Source: Diplodia intermedia
Lineage: Eukaryota; Ascomycota; Dothideomycetes; Botryosphaeriales; Botryosphaeriaceae
Direction of reading: 5' to 3'
Length of the DNA stretch: 64,000 nucleotides
Assembly (NCBI GenBank): GCA_021495925.1
Contig: JAKEKT010000005.1
Coordinates: 372,001 to 436,000 of the forward strand
In this document: one piece after another, positions 24,999 through 36,282 of the stretch
Numbering within the stretch: position 1 is the stretch's first letter
Layout: every line of letters starts with the position of its first letter
Made by a program: the position numbers and the translations under genes
The notes under the pieces: generated by a model
What the model was told of the DNA's origin: nothing
The model's database searches: none
Seen by the model: only the letters and a program-made list of their open reading frames with translations

Positions 24999-25600
24999 GA
25001 TAATTATTAAGTATACTAGTAGTTAATAGATCTAATAGATCGTCTTTTATAGCTATTAAAGTAATACGATATCGTTACTATCGTTAAATAAAAAAGAGAA
25101 GAAGTCGAGAATAATTCTATAGTAGTAGTAGTAAATATACGCTAATAGATACTATAATAAGTAAAAGAAGAAGATAATATTATCTTTTACTTCTTCTATA
25201 AAGAAGCGACTATTTAAGCTTCTAGCTATTCTTCGCTAAAAAAGAGATATTATCTACTACTACTAAGAGAAATATACGGGCTAATAGTATTTAAAAGTAG
25301 AAAGCGAGTCGGCTATACTATATATAGACTAGAGTAATTTTATAATAGCTCTTATAAGAATTTATTCTTATCTACTATACTACGCTATTAATATAGATTC
25401 TTTAAGAATAAAGAAGATATAGAATAAATCTAATTAAAATCTATTCTAGCGTATCTAGCTAATATACTTATATACTCTAATAGCTCTATAGTTGCTCGTT
25501 AGAAATCTAATATAAAAATATTATCGTATATATAATATATAAGTTTACTTAATATTTTCTAGCTCTAATAACTTTATAGCATTCTATTAGAGATAGTGAA
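24999..25600. other. RIP-mutated DNA of unknown origin at the block edge
   Basis: AT-rich and depleted of CA/TG like the rest of the block, but no transposon domain could be recognised. It contains short trinucleotide runs (tagtagtag near 25,120) and a 16-bp palindrome AAGATAATATTATCTT near 25,170. CA and TG reappear from about 25,595. Confidence 0.6.
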
Positions 25601-25649
25601 AGTTCTTATAATTAACATGCCCTCTTTCTAAGGGATTTCTAAAAAGAAT

Positions 25650-28600
25650 TCTTTAAGACAAGATATACTGTTATAATAACTACTTGCTATTTTCGGCATT
25701 AGTCTCGAACATTTTTGTCCTCTTGAAATTGGCTTTGCCGAGAGCAATCACAAGACTTGAACGATGCAAATAGTTCCCAAAGGATCCGAGTTTGGGCAGC
25801 AGATTGCCCACTGTAACGAAACAGCATGCAATCCAAAAAGGGCAGACTGCGCCGCTCCATGTCAAAATGCCTGCATATGCTGCGTTATTGTCACGGCCCG
25901 AAGTTTTGCATGAGCAGAACCGTACATGAACGATCGTCGTCCGTAGTGGCCGCAGCTGGTCGGACTGCATGCACTTCCGGTGGATGGCGAAACAACGGTT
26001 CCCTTCACCCACCTCGAACCCCGCTGCGGCTCCGCACGGTACATGGGCTCCTTTGGGCAGGTGGGGGGAAAGTCCATCCCGGATGGGCTTCCGAAACCAG
26101 AATGAGTGGATACTTTCCCCACATGTCGAGTTTCCTGTCGTGAGATGGCGTATGTGCATGCGTGTACGAACGCATGCACATACGCCAGCGGTAAGAGAGG
26201 GCGAGGGGGCAAGCATGTGCTACATTGTCGAAGCGCACGAGGAGAACGGGAGCGCGATCAGACTCTTTGTCCAGATCGGTATGGTGATTGGTGACACGTG
26301 GGGTGGTCAAGGGACTGGGTGAGCGGGTGGCTGCATGGGTTACGGCAGTGCATGGGAACAGGTCAGCAATCGATACGTGGACATCGGGCGTGCCGGAAAA
26401 GTGGGTGGGCACTGTATCTCGAAAGTGAGGCTGAGGTGGATATCGTATTTCGGTGTGGGAAGGGTGCAGTCGAAATGGGGCTTCTGCTCGTCTGGATGCG
26501 GGCGCCCGTGAGGCTCGGTGTTTCTCCACGCTGCGAGGTGTGGATCATACATTCGCTGATCCGGCGCGGAGGGAGCTAATGCAGGTACAGGTGGCCGCGC
26601 CCACTTTGCTGCACTGCGATCGCTGCAGCCAATGGCGTCAGGAGGCGTGGACGATGATCTACGCCGACTGCATTGCCCACTCCTCCGGGTATGTACTACG
26701 TGGCCGCGGCATTGCGATCGAGGGCGAGCGAGGGAAGACGACTGCTGAGGTTGGCGGCGTGCAGCCGGTGAGCATGTACGCGGTGTCAAAAGATGCGCTC
26801 GCCGGCCACTCCCGGCTGTGCGACGGTTTCTGTAAGAAAAACGGTTGGCCTGTTGCGGGCTTGCAGCGGCCGGCAGCCTTATCCGACCTCGGCTACGGCT
26901 ATGGCTGGTCGCAGCCAGGGAAGTCGGACGGGACAACGACGCTTACGTGCAGAATCAGGAAATCATGTGCAGGCGGGACGCAGGGTGGCTAGCCAACTGT
27001 CGATGCCCAAGTACCACCATGCTCCCCCACCCCCTCACGGAAAAGGCCGTGGGAAAGGAGGGCGGATGTTGCGAGTGGTGGATGGGCGCCGCTGATCCTG
27101 TAAGCCAAGCGTCTGGCATGCTTCTCGACTGCTTCACAATTGGGTACGCGGAAGTGGAAGGCGGTACCTTTTTCGTATCTAGTAGCCGCCACGCTTCGAA
27201 CGTACCTGCCGATCTATAGACTCAACCGCAGCGAAGGAAGGCGGCCCTGCTATTCCGAAAACGCCCACGCTCCAGGACGGGCAGGTACGACGCCCAAGAC
27301 GGAAGATGCAGTGCGTGATGACGGAAGCTCCAGGACCGGTCAAGAAAGGGAAGGCAAAGAGAGTTTCACCTCTGCTCCCTACCTTTCCGGTGAGGCTTCT
27401 CGCTCAGGCGACTGGCAGAGCTGTGCTTTGGCTTCAAGCTCAAACTCTGCTCGTAGCGACGTCGGTGGTCGTTGTGACTGCTTGCCTCGTTTTTGTTTCT
27501 GGTGGAAGATCATAGGGCTGACCTGTGCGCTGCTCCGCCGTCGCCAATCTCAACCAAACGGATTGTGACGTGCGGGATTCCGCGAGCCCCATACATATCT
27601 TGAGACGTGACGTGCGTCCGCTGGGAGAGAGAAATGACGCTCGGCCCGCCCGGGACAATGACGTCGCCTTTTGTTTGGGGGTTGTCCGAGGGGAAAGCAG
27701 AGGCCACGAAGGAAGGAACCCCCGCCACACCCCCTGGTACTCCTTCCGCCTCCCAAGGCTTGTAGGGCTGGCCACCATCCCGGTCAGGCCATCGCCCATT
27801 TGGCTGGCGGCGTGATGCATGCATGGCGCGCTCTCGATCCCCGCGTGTGTGCGATCTGAGCCACACGCTAAGCAAGCGCTCCCGACCTTCCGCGACGAGG
27901 CATCGCCCAGAAAGGCTGCCAAAAAGCAAAAGTCAACACTGTTTAACATTTCTGCCTTTCCCAACTCTGACTCGCTCTGTTGCCTGATCCGTTAGTTTCG
28001 AGGTGAGATGGTTGTGTGGGCTGCTCACTAGAACACACTACCACTCGCTCTCAATAATCAATGACGCCGTGCTGCCGCGCACCGCAGCGATCCGGCTGTG
28101 CGCCTGATGCCTTTGTCGGTCCTTTGCCGCGCAACTTCTTGTGCTCGGTCTCGCTACAGCGCCATCATCGATGCCGTGCGGGAAGGAGCGGTGTGTTTTG
28201 CTGCGAGCAAGGAGCAGAAAGGGCATCAATTGGAATCTTCAGCGAACTCAATGGCCAGATCAGGGCGCGAGCACCCATGTCCCGGATCACCACCGAGGGG
28301 TGATGCGCGGTGCAACGGTCGGACGCTGTTCCGCGACGTCCCCATTCCCTGTGAAACGCTTGTTTGAGATGCGTGGGGTGAGCGGTGAGAGCATGGAGCC
28401 GCCTTGCGGCACTCGTTCGTGAGGCAACGGGCGTGCAAATACGATGACGGAGGAGGGGTCGAGCATCCCCCGAACGTCGGGCGAGCAATGAGCGGGACGC
28501 GGCGGCCTGAGGCTGGCTGCGAAGCATGGGGGATTGACGCCGACCGTCCACCGCTCATGGCGGGTGGCAGTGGGAAGAGGGGCATGGGGAGGCTTCAGCC

Positions 28601-29480
28601 GGCCAGCAGCGCGGGCGCATAGCAGTCACGAGAGCAGACGGAAGGGTCCAAGTATGTTGTGCGAATTCTAGACTTTAACGTGATACATTATCCATTACCA
28701 AAACTGGAGTAGGACATGCTGGGACTTGGAATAGAGGAAACAATGCGCGGTGGTGCTTGCGCGTGCGCTGAGATCTTGTTGCAGGGTCTTGTAAACAGCC
28801 ATCAAAAGAAAATGCCAGATGCCAAGGAAAAGGATGAGGAAAAAGAAAAAGGGAAAAAGGGAAACAAAAATAGGCTCGCGAGAGCGGCGGCGAGAGCTGA
28901 GACAGGTTTGCTGCGGTGTCAGAGGAAGCGGAAAGGGGCGGGATCGCAGCCAACCCGTTCAGGCCAATCTTGAATCATGCAAGCCACGCCAAAGTCAGGT
29001 ACGCCAGAAGTATTTCGCAAAATCGCCCAAGCCCATTCGCCAACGCGTGCATAAAGCCCCTGTCCGGTCTAGGATATCGAGCGCCGTTCCAAAGTCAAGT
29101 AGATTGCTTTTTGTCGCAGGTGGAAAAAGAAGAAGATGGAAGCCGCAAGGAACAGATAACCGCCCGTGGAGACCGATCCGATTCGAGATTGAAGCAGCGG
29201 GCTCGTCTGTGCGCCAGACGAGCCCCGGAGAAGCCGACGGGCGCCGCAAACGCCTTGGACGCCGAGGGAGGATAGTGGATGCTGAGGAAATGGAAGAGCA
29301 GAGAGTGAGGCGCGCGTTTTGTTTGCTCTGCGGCGGGGTGGCCGAGTGGATCTCGGCAGGGCTCCAGATCCCTGCGCCGCTGCGATGGTCGGGTGCAGAT
29401 CGTCCCACGCCCTCAACCGGAGGCCCGGTTAGCGAGACGGTCGACGTCAACACCAAAATTGCAGGACTGCCCACAGCCGC
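25650..29480. other. GC-rich stretch without a supportable gene
   Basis: Normal dinucleotide use, no RIP. Many overlapping open frames of 60-300 codons occur on both strands, as expected from high GC, but none has a recognisable domain or a convincing multi-exon structure. One perfect 18-bp inverted repeat is listed separately. A short non-coding RNA gene cannot be excluded. Confidence 0.6.
26146..26187. repeat. Perfect 18-bp inverted repeat (hairpin), 6-nt loop
   Basis: Arms 26,146-26,163 and 26,170-26,187 are exact reverse complements; the loop is GTACGA. It contains two GCATGC-type palindromes. No poly-T follows. The function is unknown. Confidence 0.9.
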
Positions 29481-29499
29481 CGCAGAGCCGCGTGACACC

Positions 29500-29664
29500 C
29501 TACACCTTCTGCGAGCACGGCCGGCACGTCTTGAGCTTGCAGCGCTGGCACTCGAAGATGAACCAGTGCGGCCCGGAGTGGCACATGTTGCAGATCCAGT
29601 GGATGAGGGAGTTTTCCGACTTGACCATCTTGAACGAGTGCTCGCAGTTCCCGGAGACGGCCAT
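29500..29664 (-). CDS. Small cysteine-rich (zinc-ribbon-like) protein, 54 aa
   Basis: This 54-residue frame has three CxxC pairs (C25/C28, C39/C42, C47/C50) plus C7 and a His-rich GPHWFIF.C core, a pattern expected for a small zinc-binding protein. From general memory, ascomycetes have short conserved hypothetical proteins with a similar CxxC...SGPHWFI.EC..CK.KTCRPC arrangement; the function is unknown. The frame is open further upstream (to 30,126), but that extension is proline/serine-rich and without any motif, so the Met at 29,664 is preferred. A TATA-like element on the same strand lies about 325 bp upstream. It is the only gene I can support in 8.5 kb next to the RIP block. Confidence 0.62.
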   Translation of the reverse strand: MAVSGNCEHSFKMVKSENSLIHWICNMCHSGPHWFIFECQRCKLKTCRPCSQKV

Positions 29665-29986
29665 GGTGCGTTGGTGGAGGGGCGAGGTGGCGGGGTTTCC
29701 TGGGGCTCTGGAAGAAGTGGTTGCGGGTGCGGTGCGTTCAAGTAGTGGAAAGAGCGGCAGGAGCTGGCGCCTGTGACGTCGACAATCAGCACACGGCTTG
29801 GGACCGGAGGCAGGCTGACTCAAACTCACAGTAGACAGAGAGCGTGGAGGCGGAGAGCAGGGAGCTGTGGAGAGAGGCCGAGGGAGCTGTTGGGAAATCA
29901 CCGATTCGACGAGAGACGGGCAGGCGTGGGTCGAATGAGGGATCTGATCTTCGATGGTGGCAGATCTCCAGGGCGCCGGCAGCCGT

Positions 29987-29994
29987 CTTATATA
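29987..29994 (-). promoter_or_regulatory. TATA-like box upstream of the 54-aa gene
   Basis: The minus strand reads TATATAAG here, about 325 bp upstream of the proposed start codon at 29,664. A 5' untranslated region of nearly 300 nt would follow. The link to that gene is inference. Confidence 0.4.
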
Positions 29995-29999
29995 GCACG

Positions 30000-32900
30000 A
30001 AGTGAGTGAGCTCGCTCTCTCGTTTGGGCCGTGCTGTTGCGGAATGCTCGAACTGAGTCGACGATGGGGCCTGGTCGCTTTGGGACAGGCGGTGGACAGA
30101 TCTGGGAACAGATACACGCCCGTCACACGATGGAGTTGGAGCTCTGCGACCCTATATCAAAAGACGCTCTCCGCGCGCGCCCGAAGCGGCATGGGCTCAG
30201 AAGCTTGTCAGACTAGGGCGTCGTGGCCCGCAGCCGCGGCCATGGGTTGCAGTTCCAGGTAGCTGATCCTTGTTGCAAAGGAATGCGGGCTCATTCTTGG
30301 GCGGAGGGCTGGCTGTGGACGTGTCACATCGTCGCCGCCGTTGAGCGCGAAGCGGAATGCCCGGCGGTCCTGACGACCTGGTTGAGCGCTGCGCGACCTG
30401 AGACAAGGCTCTGCGGTGCGATGGCCCGCCAGTGCCGGCCAATGCGCGGCGACAGGGCCGTTCCAAGCCCCTGGTCAGCGGGCCAAAGGGCTGAGGTGCC
30501 ACCGCGCGGGATGCCAGCAGTGACGCTTGGTCGTCGAGGCCGCGAGAGCAGAGGAGGGAGTTGCGAGAGGGCGCCGTGCCCCGCTCAGCTGGGCTCGGAC
30601 GCCGGCCTGGCTGTTCACTGGCGCCAGCGCTGGACCATGGCAAAAACACAGCCGCCCGGCGCTCGCCGGCTCAGAGCGCGCCAGCAGGGCCCCCGCCGCG
30701 CGCGCTGCCGCTTCAGGCCGCTGACGCAGCGTCTCCTGTGCCCGCAATCCGTTGCGGTATGTCCTCCAGCACCGCGGTGGGCGTCGCCGTGGAGGGAAGC
30801 CGCGGCTCTCGAATCGGCCCCATGCAGCGCGCCACCGACGCCGTTTGCGCGGCATCCAGGCCCGCGGGTCCAGGCTGGCATGTCCGGTCGATCCACCATC
30901 GCTGTCCGGCCTCACCACCTCCACCACCATCTCCATCGCCCGCGTCGCACCCCTCACCAGCCCGCGCCCGCACCGCCGCCCGCCCGCCCGCCGAACCCTC
31001 GACTGCCGACCGCCCTGCCGTGCTGCGCCCTGCCGGCTGTCTTATTGGTTTCAAGGCCGAAGAAACGTGCCTAACCATGCAGCCGACCCAACCTCGCCGG
31101 CCACAAGATCTCCAGGGATCGATCTACCTGCAGGATCCTGAGCGAAACCCGGTTGCTGGTGAGCCCGCGCGGCCCCTCCATCAGGAACACCTCGACGTCG
31201 GCCTGCGCCATCGTGTCTGACCCGCTCTGCCCTGGCGTGCGCCGGCAAGCGCTCCAACTGGCCCGGTTCCCCTGCACCAACGCCAGGGCGGGCGGATCCT
31301 CCCGCCTGCCGCGACCTGATTGCCTCCATCTTGCCTGTCGTCCTCCCAAATGCGACCTGTCGGCCGCCAGCCATCTCCCTATCGTGAAGGCGGCCGTCGC
31401 TGGCCCCGGTTTCTTCCTCCCTTCGAGAATATTCCAGCCTCCCGCGTCTCCGCCGCGCCGGCACGGCTGCAACATCGCATCTGGGTTCATCCCTCGATGG
31501 ACCCCTCATTTCTTTGACATCCGGCCACTGGCAGGAAATGGCCCATCGTGCTCGTGGCACCCGCAGCCGTATCGCATTCCGCCATCTTGACTCGTCCACA
31601 CGCCCTTGCCAGACTCGACCGGCCCAAACGGGCACCTGGCTGCTCTTGCTCGTCCCTTTCGGTGCTCTTCCTTCTGCTTTGGGCCGACTCCACCCTGTCT
31701 CATTGAAGCTGTGTCCGGGGAGCGCCGCGTCCCACCAACCGGGACGAGACCGTCGGCCAGAGGGTGGCATTCCTGGAGATCTCTGAGATATGACACCGAT
31801 CCGCCAGAGCAAGGGTCCCGGTAATGACGCGCAGAAGCGGTGGATGTCGGGCCGCCGCCTCACAACCCTGCCCGCATTCCCGCCCCGTCGCTTCTGCATC
31901 TGTCGCGCACGTCGTACCGAGATTGATTGTGCGCTCCGATCTGGTGTTACTGCATAAGCGAGCGAAGGAGCAAAAGCCTCTGGCACCAGGGGAAGCGCGC
32001 ACTGTCCTACGTCTTCCCTGGGAAATCGATCGCCCAGGACTCGATGCCAACGACGAAGGCCGCGGCTGTTTCGCGGATGTCCGGCTCACGTCACCGACCC
32101 CAGGGCAACCCGGGGACACAGCCTGGCGTTTTCTTCCTCCGTCGGTCGCTGCCCGCACAGTGCTCCGCCCCCAACGGCACAGGCAAGTTTTGGCGGTGTA
32201 TGCAATTAACAATGTCGTCGCTACTTTCGCGCCTCTGCAGGACGTTCGTATTCCCAAGCCCGCTTGCAATAGCCTTGTACCTGGCGCCCAGCCTCACCCT
32301 CAGCTGACATGCTACCGCGAGAAAAGCAAGCCGCCTCGGATTTTTGTTTTTCGCAAACGCCTTGCTTCACACCTGCAATGTAGAAAGAATCCAGGCAACC
32401 GGAAAAATAAAAGGTACAGGGGTTTCAGAAGTCAGCAACCTGGGTTCCGCCGATAGCCTTTCGGATGACGTTGCCAGGAACCCGACAACCAGGTCTTTGT
32501 CCCGAGCCAAGCGCCTCGCCAAACAACCCATTGTCCTGATCATATCGCAAGTCAGTACAAAGTTCTGACGGCTGGTGTGACACCGCCTCACCGACTCTAT
32601 TTGCACGGCTCAATCGGAGAATTGATACCAAGCCACGGCGTGCCACCGTGAGGAGGCAATGGCAGTACAGACATTGTTTGGACGCCTCGCTGCCCAACGT
32701 CCCATAATTCTCCAGTCTTAATGTCCTAACCGGGTTTGTGGATTTGCTGGTCCCCTTTTTCTCCGCCGCTTCGGTCTGACATCTGCCGTGCCACTCCGCT
32801 ATGTCCGCATCCTCCGGCAAGCAACGCGTCAACCCGTGTTGCACCGGGCTTGCGCCCAACAAATAATTGAAAGATAGCTTGTGAGTGACTGCAACGCGTG

Positions 32901-34170
32901 CGCGGCCTCATGATCAAAGTATCGCAAACGGCGTAACGTAGGCGGCCTCGCCAATCGGTCCCGTGTTGAGTGTGTTGGTTGTGGCATTACCCTCGCCAGA
33001 AGACGTCGGGGAATTCGTCCGTCATGCAGGTACCTGGCGGCAGGGCGGTGTCCTTGGTGCGCTAATGGCGTTTGAGCGGCTGTCAGGTCGGGGGATACGA
33101 TGGCTGCTGCGGCAAACGCCCCTCGTGCGGGTCACTTGGCTAGACCGGGTCCTTGGTTAACTTGACACCGAAATTGGTTATTCTGATTGTTTTTTCTCTC
33201 CCCAGATGTCGGTGTGGAGGTCGTGAGTTCTTCTTACGGCCCCTCGACGCCTCACTTTTCAATATTCCAATCTTGAAATCCTTTGCACCTCTTTCGTGGC
33301 TCTCCCAATGCAGCTCACTCGTTTGAGATTATGAGACCTTCTAGGGACCGTGATCGCAGCAGCCCTCAACGCAATCCGGAGGAGTGTTCCGCCGAACGTC
33401 CACTGCGCTTCACTGGGTGAACGTTGATGTCGAAGAAGACATCGTGTGAAAGCGCTACCCGTGAGTGAGATCATTGCCCATGTGTACAGGAAGGATGTGT
33501 GTGCTCCGCAGAAAATATTGTTTCCCTTAGCTAAGACGATGCATCAGCGGGCGGATCCAACACCAACCGGCAGCGGTTTTTTTTTTCCCCACTCTTTCGC
33601 GGCAACCGCAAAATTAAGGGCGGGCGGGCGGCTCTCCTTCCCCGTATGAAGATGGAAGGATGTTTGTTGCTCAAAGCGGTCATTGATTTTTTTCCCTGTG
33701 TACCCAACTTCCTTTTTCACTGTTCATCTATCGACAACTGCGGACGATGAAGTAAGTGTCTACCAGCCAGCGAAAGCACCTTCATTCAACCCGACATCGC
33801 CGTGCATGTATATGCAATCATTCACAGCGCTTTTATTTCGCATACAATGCCACCATATACCTCCGTCGTAGCCCACCACAACAGCAATAGTCGAGAAGAA
33901 GTGATGTGCCGTATACATTTGGACCCCACGTCTTTTCACGCGACATTAGTAATGCATTTATGGAACGCTATAACACAAATATCGATTCCATATACCTCGT
34001 CACATAACTACATACGAATCAAGAACAAGAAAATCGCAGACCATCATCTCATACGTACCTCCCACCCCTCTAACCCCAAAAAAGAGAGAAAAAAAAAAAC
34101 AATACCCTACTACACCGAAACCTTTTCCCTACTCCCTTCCCTCCCCTTCCCTTTTTTATTTTGTTTTATT
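30000..34170. other. GC-rich stretch without a supportable gene
   Basis: About 4.2 kb between the small cysteine-rich gene and the permease. Very GC-rich up to 32,300, then mixed. Open frames up to 311 codons exist on both strands but overlap each other, start in low-complexity Arg/Pro/Ala sequence and match nothing that I know. The A/T-rich runs at 34,070-34,160 probably belong to the 3' end of the permease transcript. Confidence 0.55.
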
Positions 34171-34175
34171 TCATC

Positions 34176-36282
34176 TCACGAACCGAAACCATCCTCCACC
34201 ACCACCACCACGACCGGGCCCTCGTACCACCGCCTCGCCCAGCCAAAGTAATACACGGCGCCGGCCGCGACCCAGCCGCCGAGGACGACGACGCTGTAGT
34301 TCATGTTCTGCGGCGTGACGGGGCGCACGCTGGGGAAGGTGCTGAAGACCATGGCGACGGCGAGCCACGCGACGCTCGCGGCGTTGACCCAGGGGCCCCA
34401 CGCGCCGAGGGTGAAGGCGGGGGCAATCTTCTCGGTGGTCACTTCCTCCTCCCCCTTGACGGGTGACGAGGAGGAAGAGGAGTGATCGGTGCGACGGCGG
34501 CCGTAGGCGAGCATGTAGGCGACGGGCAGGATGTAGCTGGCGTACATGCCGAGGACGGCCATGGACAGGACGGCGTTGAAGGCGGTGGCGCTGGCGAGGT
34601 AGACGAGGCCGAGCGCCGCCTGCAGCGCCGACGTCGCGAGCACCATGCGCAGCGGCACCTGCGAGCGCGGGTCGACGCGCGCGAAGTACGCGCTGCACGG
34701 CGCGGCGCCGTCGCGCGCGAAGGCCCACGCCGTGCGCGACGTCGACGTCGTGCCGGCCGCGTTGGCCGCCACGGCGACGAGCGAGATGAAGAGCGCGAGG
34801 ACGGTGGCGCCCGCGCGCGAGTGCGTGACGTTGAGGAAGAGCTGGATGAAGGGGAAGCCCGTCGGCGAGGCGAGGAGCGAGGACAGGTCGCCGAGCGCGA
34901 AGAGGAGGACGAGGCAGTAGACGAGCCCCATGAGCCCGTTGACGACGATGGAGCCGATCATGGCGATGGGGACGGAGCGGGAGGGGTTGGGGAGCTCTTC
35001 CGCGAGATGGGCGGCGGCGTCGTATCTGGAGGACGACTGGGGTTAGTGGAGGTGCTTGAGGGGGGGATGAGAGGGGGAGAGGAAAAAACAGAGGCCGAAG
35101 TGACGGATAGGGTCAAACGCTTGCTTCGAAGTAGAGGTGCATCTGTAGAGAACATTTTCCATCGCCAATATCATGTTGGATCGAGAAGAACAAAGTGATG
35201 GGGGGGATGAGAAACACTTACCCGAGGAATGGATACACGGCGCTCAGCAGACCCACCATCCAGCTCACTCCATCATTCGACCACCCACTGGTATTGTTTA
35301 CGTCTTTGAACACATAGCTCGCGCTGTGCCCGCCCTCTTCACCGATGCCCATGATACCGAGCACGAGCACGACGGCAACGAAACCGACGACGTGCCCGAT
35401 GCCGCTCAACGTGTTGGTGTGGGGCAGGATGCGGGAGCCATAGATGTTGATGGCGGTGCTGTAAGCGATGACGGCCCAATAGAACATCATCCCCTGCCAT
35501 CTCTGCGGAACATACGTGCCGGATACATCGTTGAGAACAATCAGCGCTTGGAACTGCAGGCCGGCGGCGAAGGCGGCAGAGGCGGTCAGTACCACCTGCC
35601 CACCGATGTTGATCCAGCCTGTGAACCACGACGCAACAAGGCGAGTATGGGAGGGAGCGAGGGAAGCGACCCAGTGGTATTGGCCTAGAGTCTCAATTAG
35701 ATCGAGTTAAGCCGGTAGAAATGAAGTCGAGGAAGTGATCAAGGGGTTAGCCGAGGGACAAGTGAAGAGCGACTCACCTCCGGCAGTTGGATATATCGAC
35801 GCAATCTCGGCCAGCGAAGCCGCTGTCAGCAGCGTTCCGATAAAGGCAATGATACTGAGGTATTCAGTCAGTCTCTCGAACATAAATGAGGTGCCCGGCT
35901 TTCATGCAGTTCCAACAGAGCCGCTATTCTATCCCACCAAGCCCCAGGCTCCTCTTCTTCGGCAGAACATAAACCATGAATGCCAATAACTGTTGACTGC
36001 TACGGAAGAGCGCGAGATGGATGGGACTTACTAGTTGTAGAACAGACACGGCGCTCCGCCGTTCGTCAGCGCTTGTGCAACGACGCTGGAGAGAGCCTCC
36101 CAGGTTGCCATCAAGCATACCAACAACGCGCCCAGCGACCACACGCTGAACTCGCGGCGCAGTTCATCCGCATGGCCCGTCACCGGTGAGACGGCACCGG
36201 CCTGCAGTTCGACATCGGCAGTCGTGCCGTGGATGGCAGGCTTGGCCGTTGAGTCGGCAGTGCCGGTCTTGGTGAGAGACAT
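34176..36282 (-). CDS. APC-superfamily permease (choline/GABA/amino acid type)
   Basis: A 546-residue membrane transporter in four exons: 36,282-36,032; 35,854-35,778; 35,684-35,222; 35,025-34,176. Introns start GTAAGT, GTGAGT and GTAAGT and end in CAG or TAG; all phases join. The N-terminal 50 residues are hydrophilic and about 12 hydrophobic segments follow. Family landmarks are FSVWSLGALLVC...LTNGGAP at the first segment, AEIASIYPTAGGQYHWVA between segments 2 and 3, GYDAAAHLAEELPNPSR..PIAMI in the middle, and TSTSRTAWAFARDGAAP in the second half. These fit the fungal Hnm1/Uga4-like group, which import choline, GABA, polyamines or amino acids; the substrate cannot be told from sequence. It lies next to a copper amine oxidase on the same strand. 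Nine HGATAR motifs upstream suggest nitrogen control. Confidence 0.9.

Larger units (their letters stand above)
1..25600. other. RIP-mutated AT-rich heterochromatin-like block
   Basis: CpA and TpG are almost absent (none in the first 60 bases) while TpA is very common and CpG remains frequent. This is the signature of repeat-induced point mutation acting on CpA on both strands, not of CpG methylation decay. Because ATG contains TG and the Gln/Trp codons CAG/TGG become TAG, no long ATG-initiated frame survives; the longest is 62 codons (2,868-3,056) and it is not a gene. The block consists of the nested retrotransposon remains listed separately. It ends abruptly near 25,600, where CA and TG return. 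The degree of mutation varies by element: the insertion at 22,842-24,242 is far less affected than its surroundings. Confidence 0.93.

Noticed and set aside
25160..25200. Palindrome AAGATAATATTATCTT in the RIP block
   Set aside because: Short, made of AT-rich RIP sequence, and expected by chance in such composition.
29332..29411. tRNA-like stretch (Leu/Ser type A box, D-arm and 6 of 7 acceptor pairs)
   Set aside because: The T-loop lacks TTCRA, the T-stem is poor and the anticodon loop would have eight bases. At most it is a decayed tRNA; no functional gene is supported.
28819..29745. 308-codon plus-strand frame
   Set aside because: It starts in a Lys/Glu-rich simple run, overlaps the better supported cysteine-rich gene on the other strand, and shows no domain.
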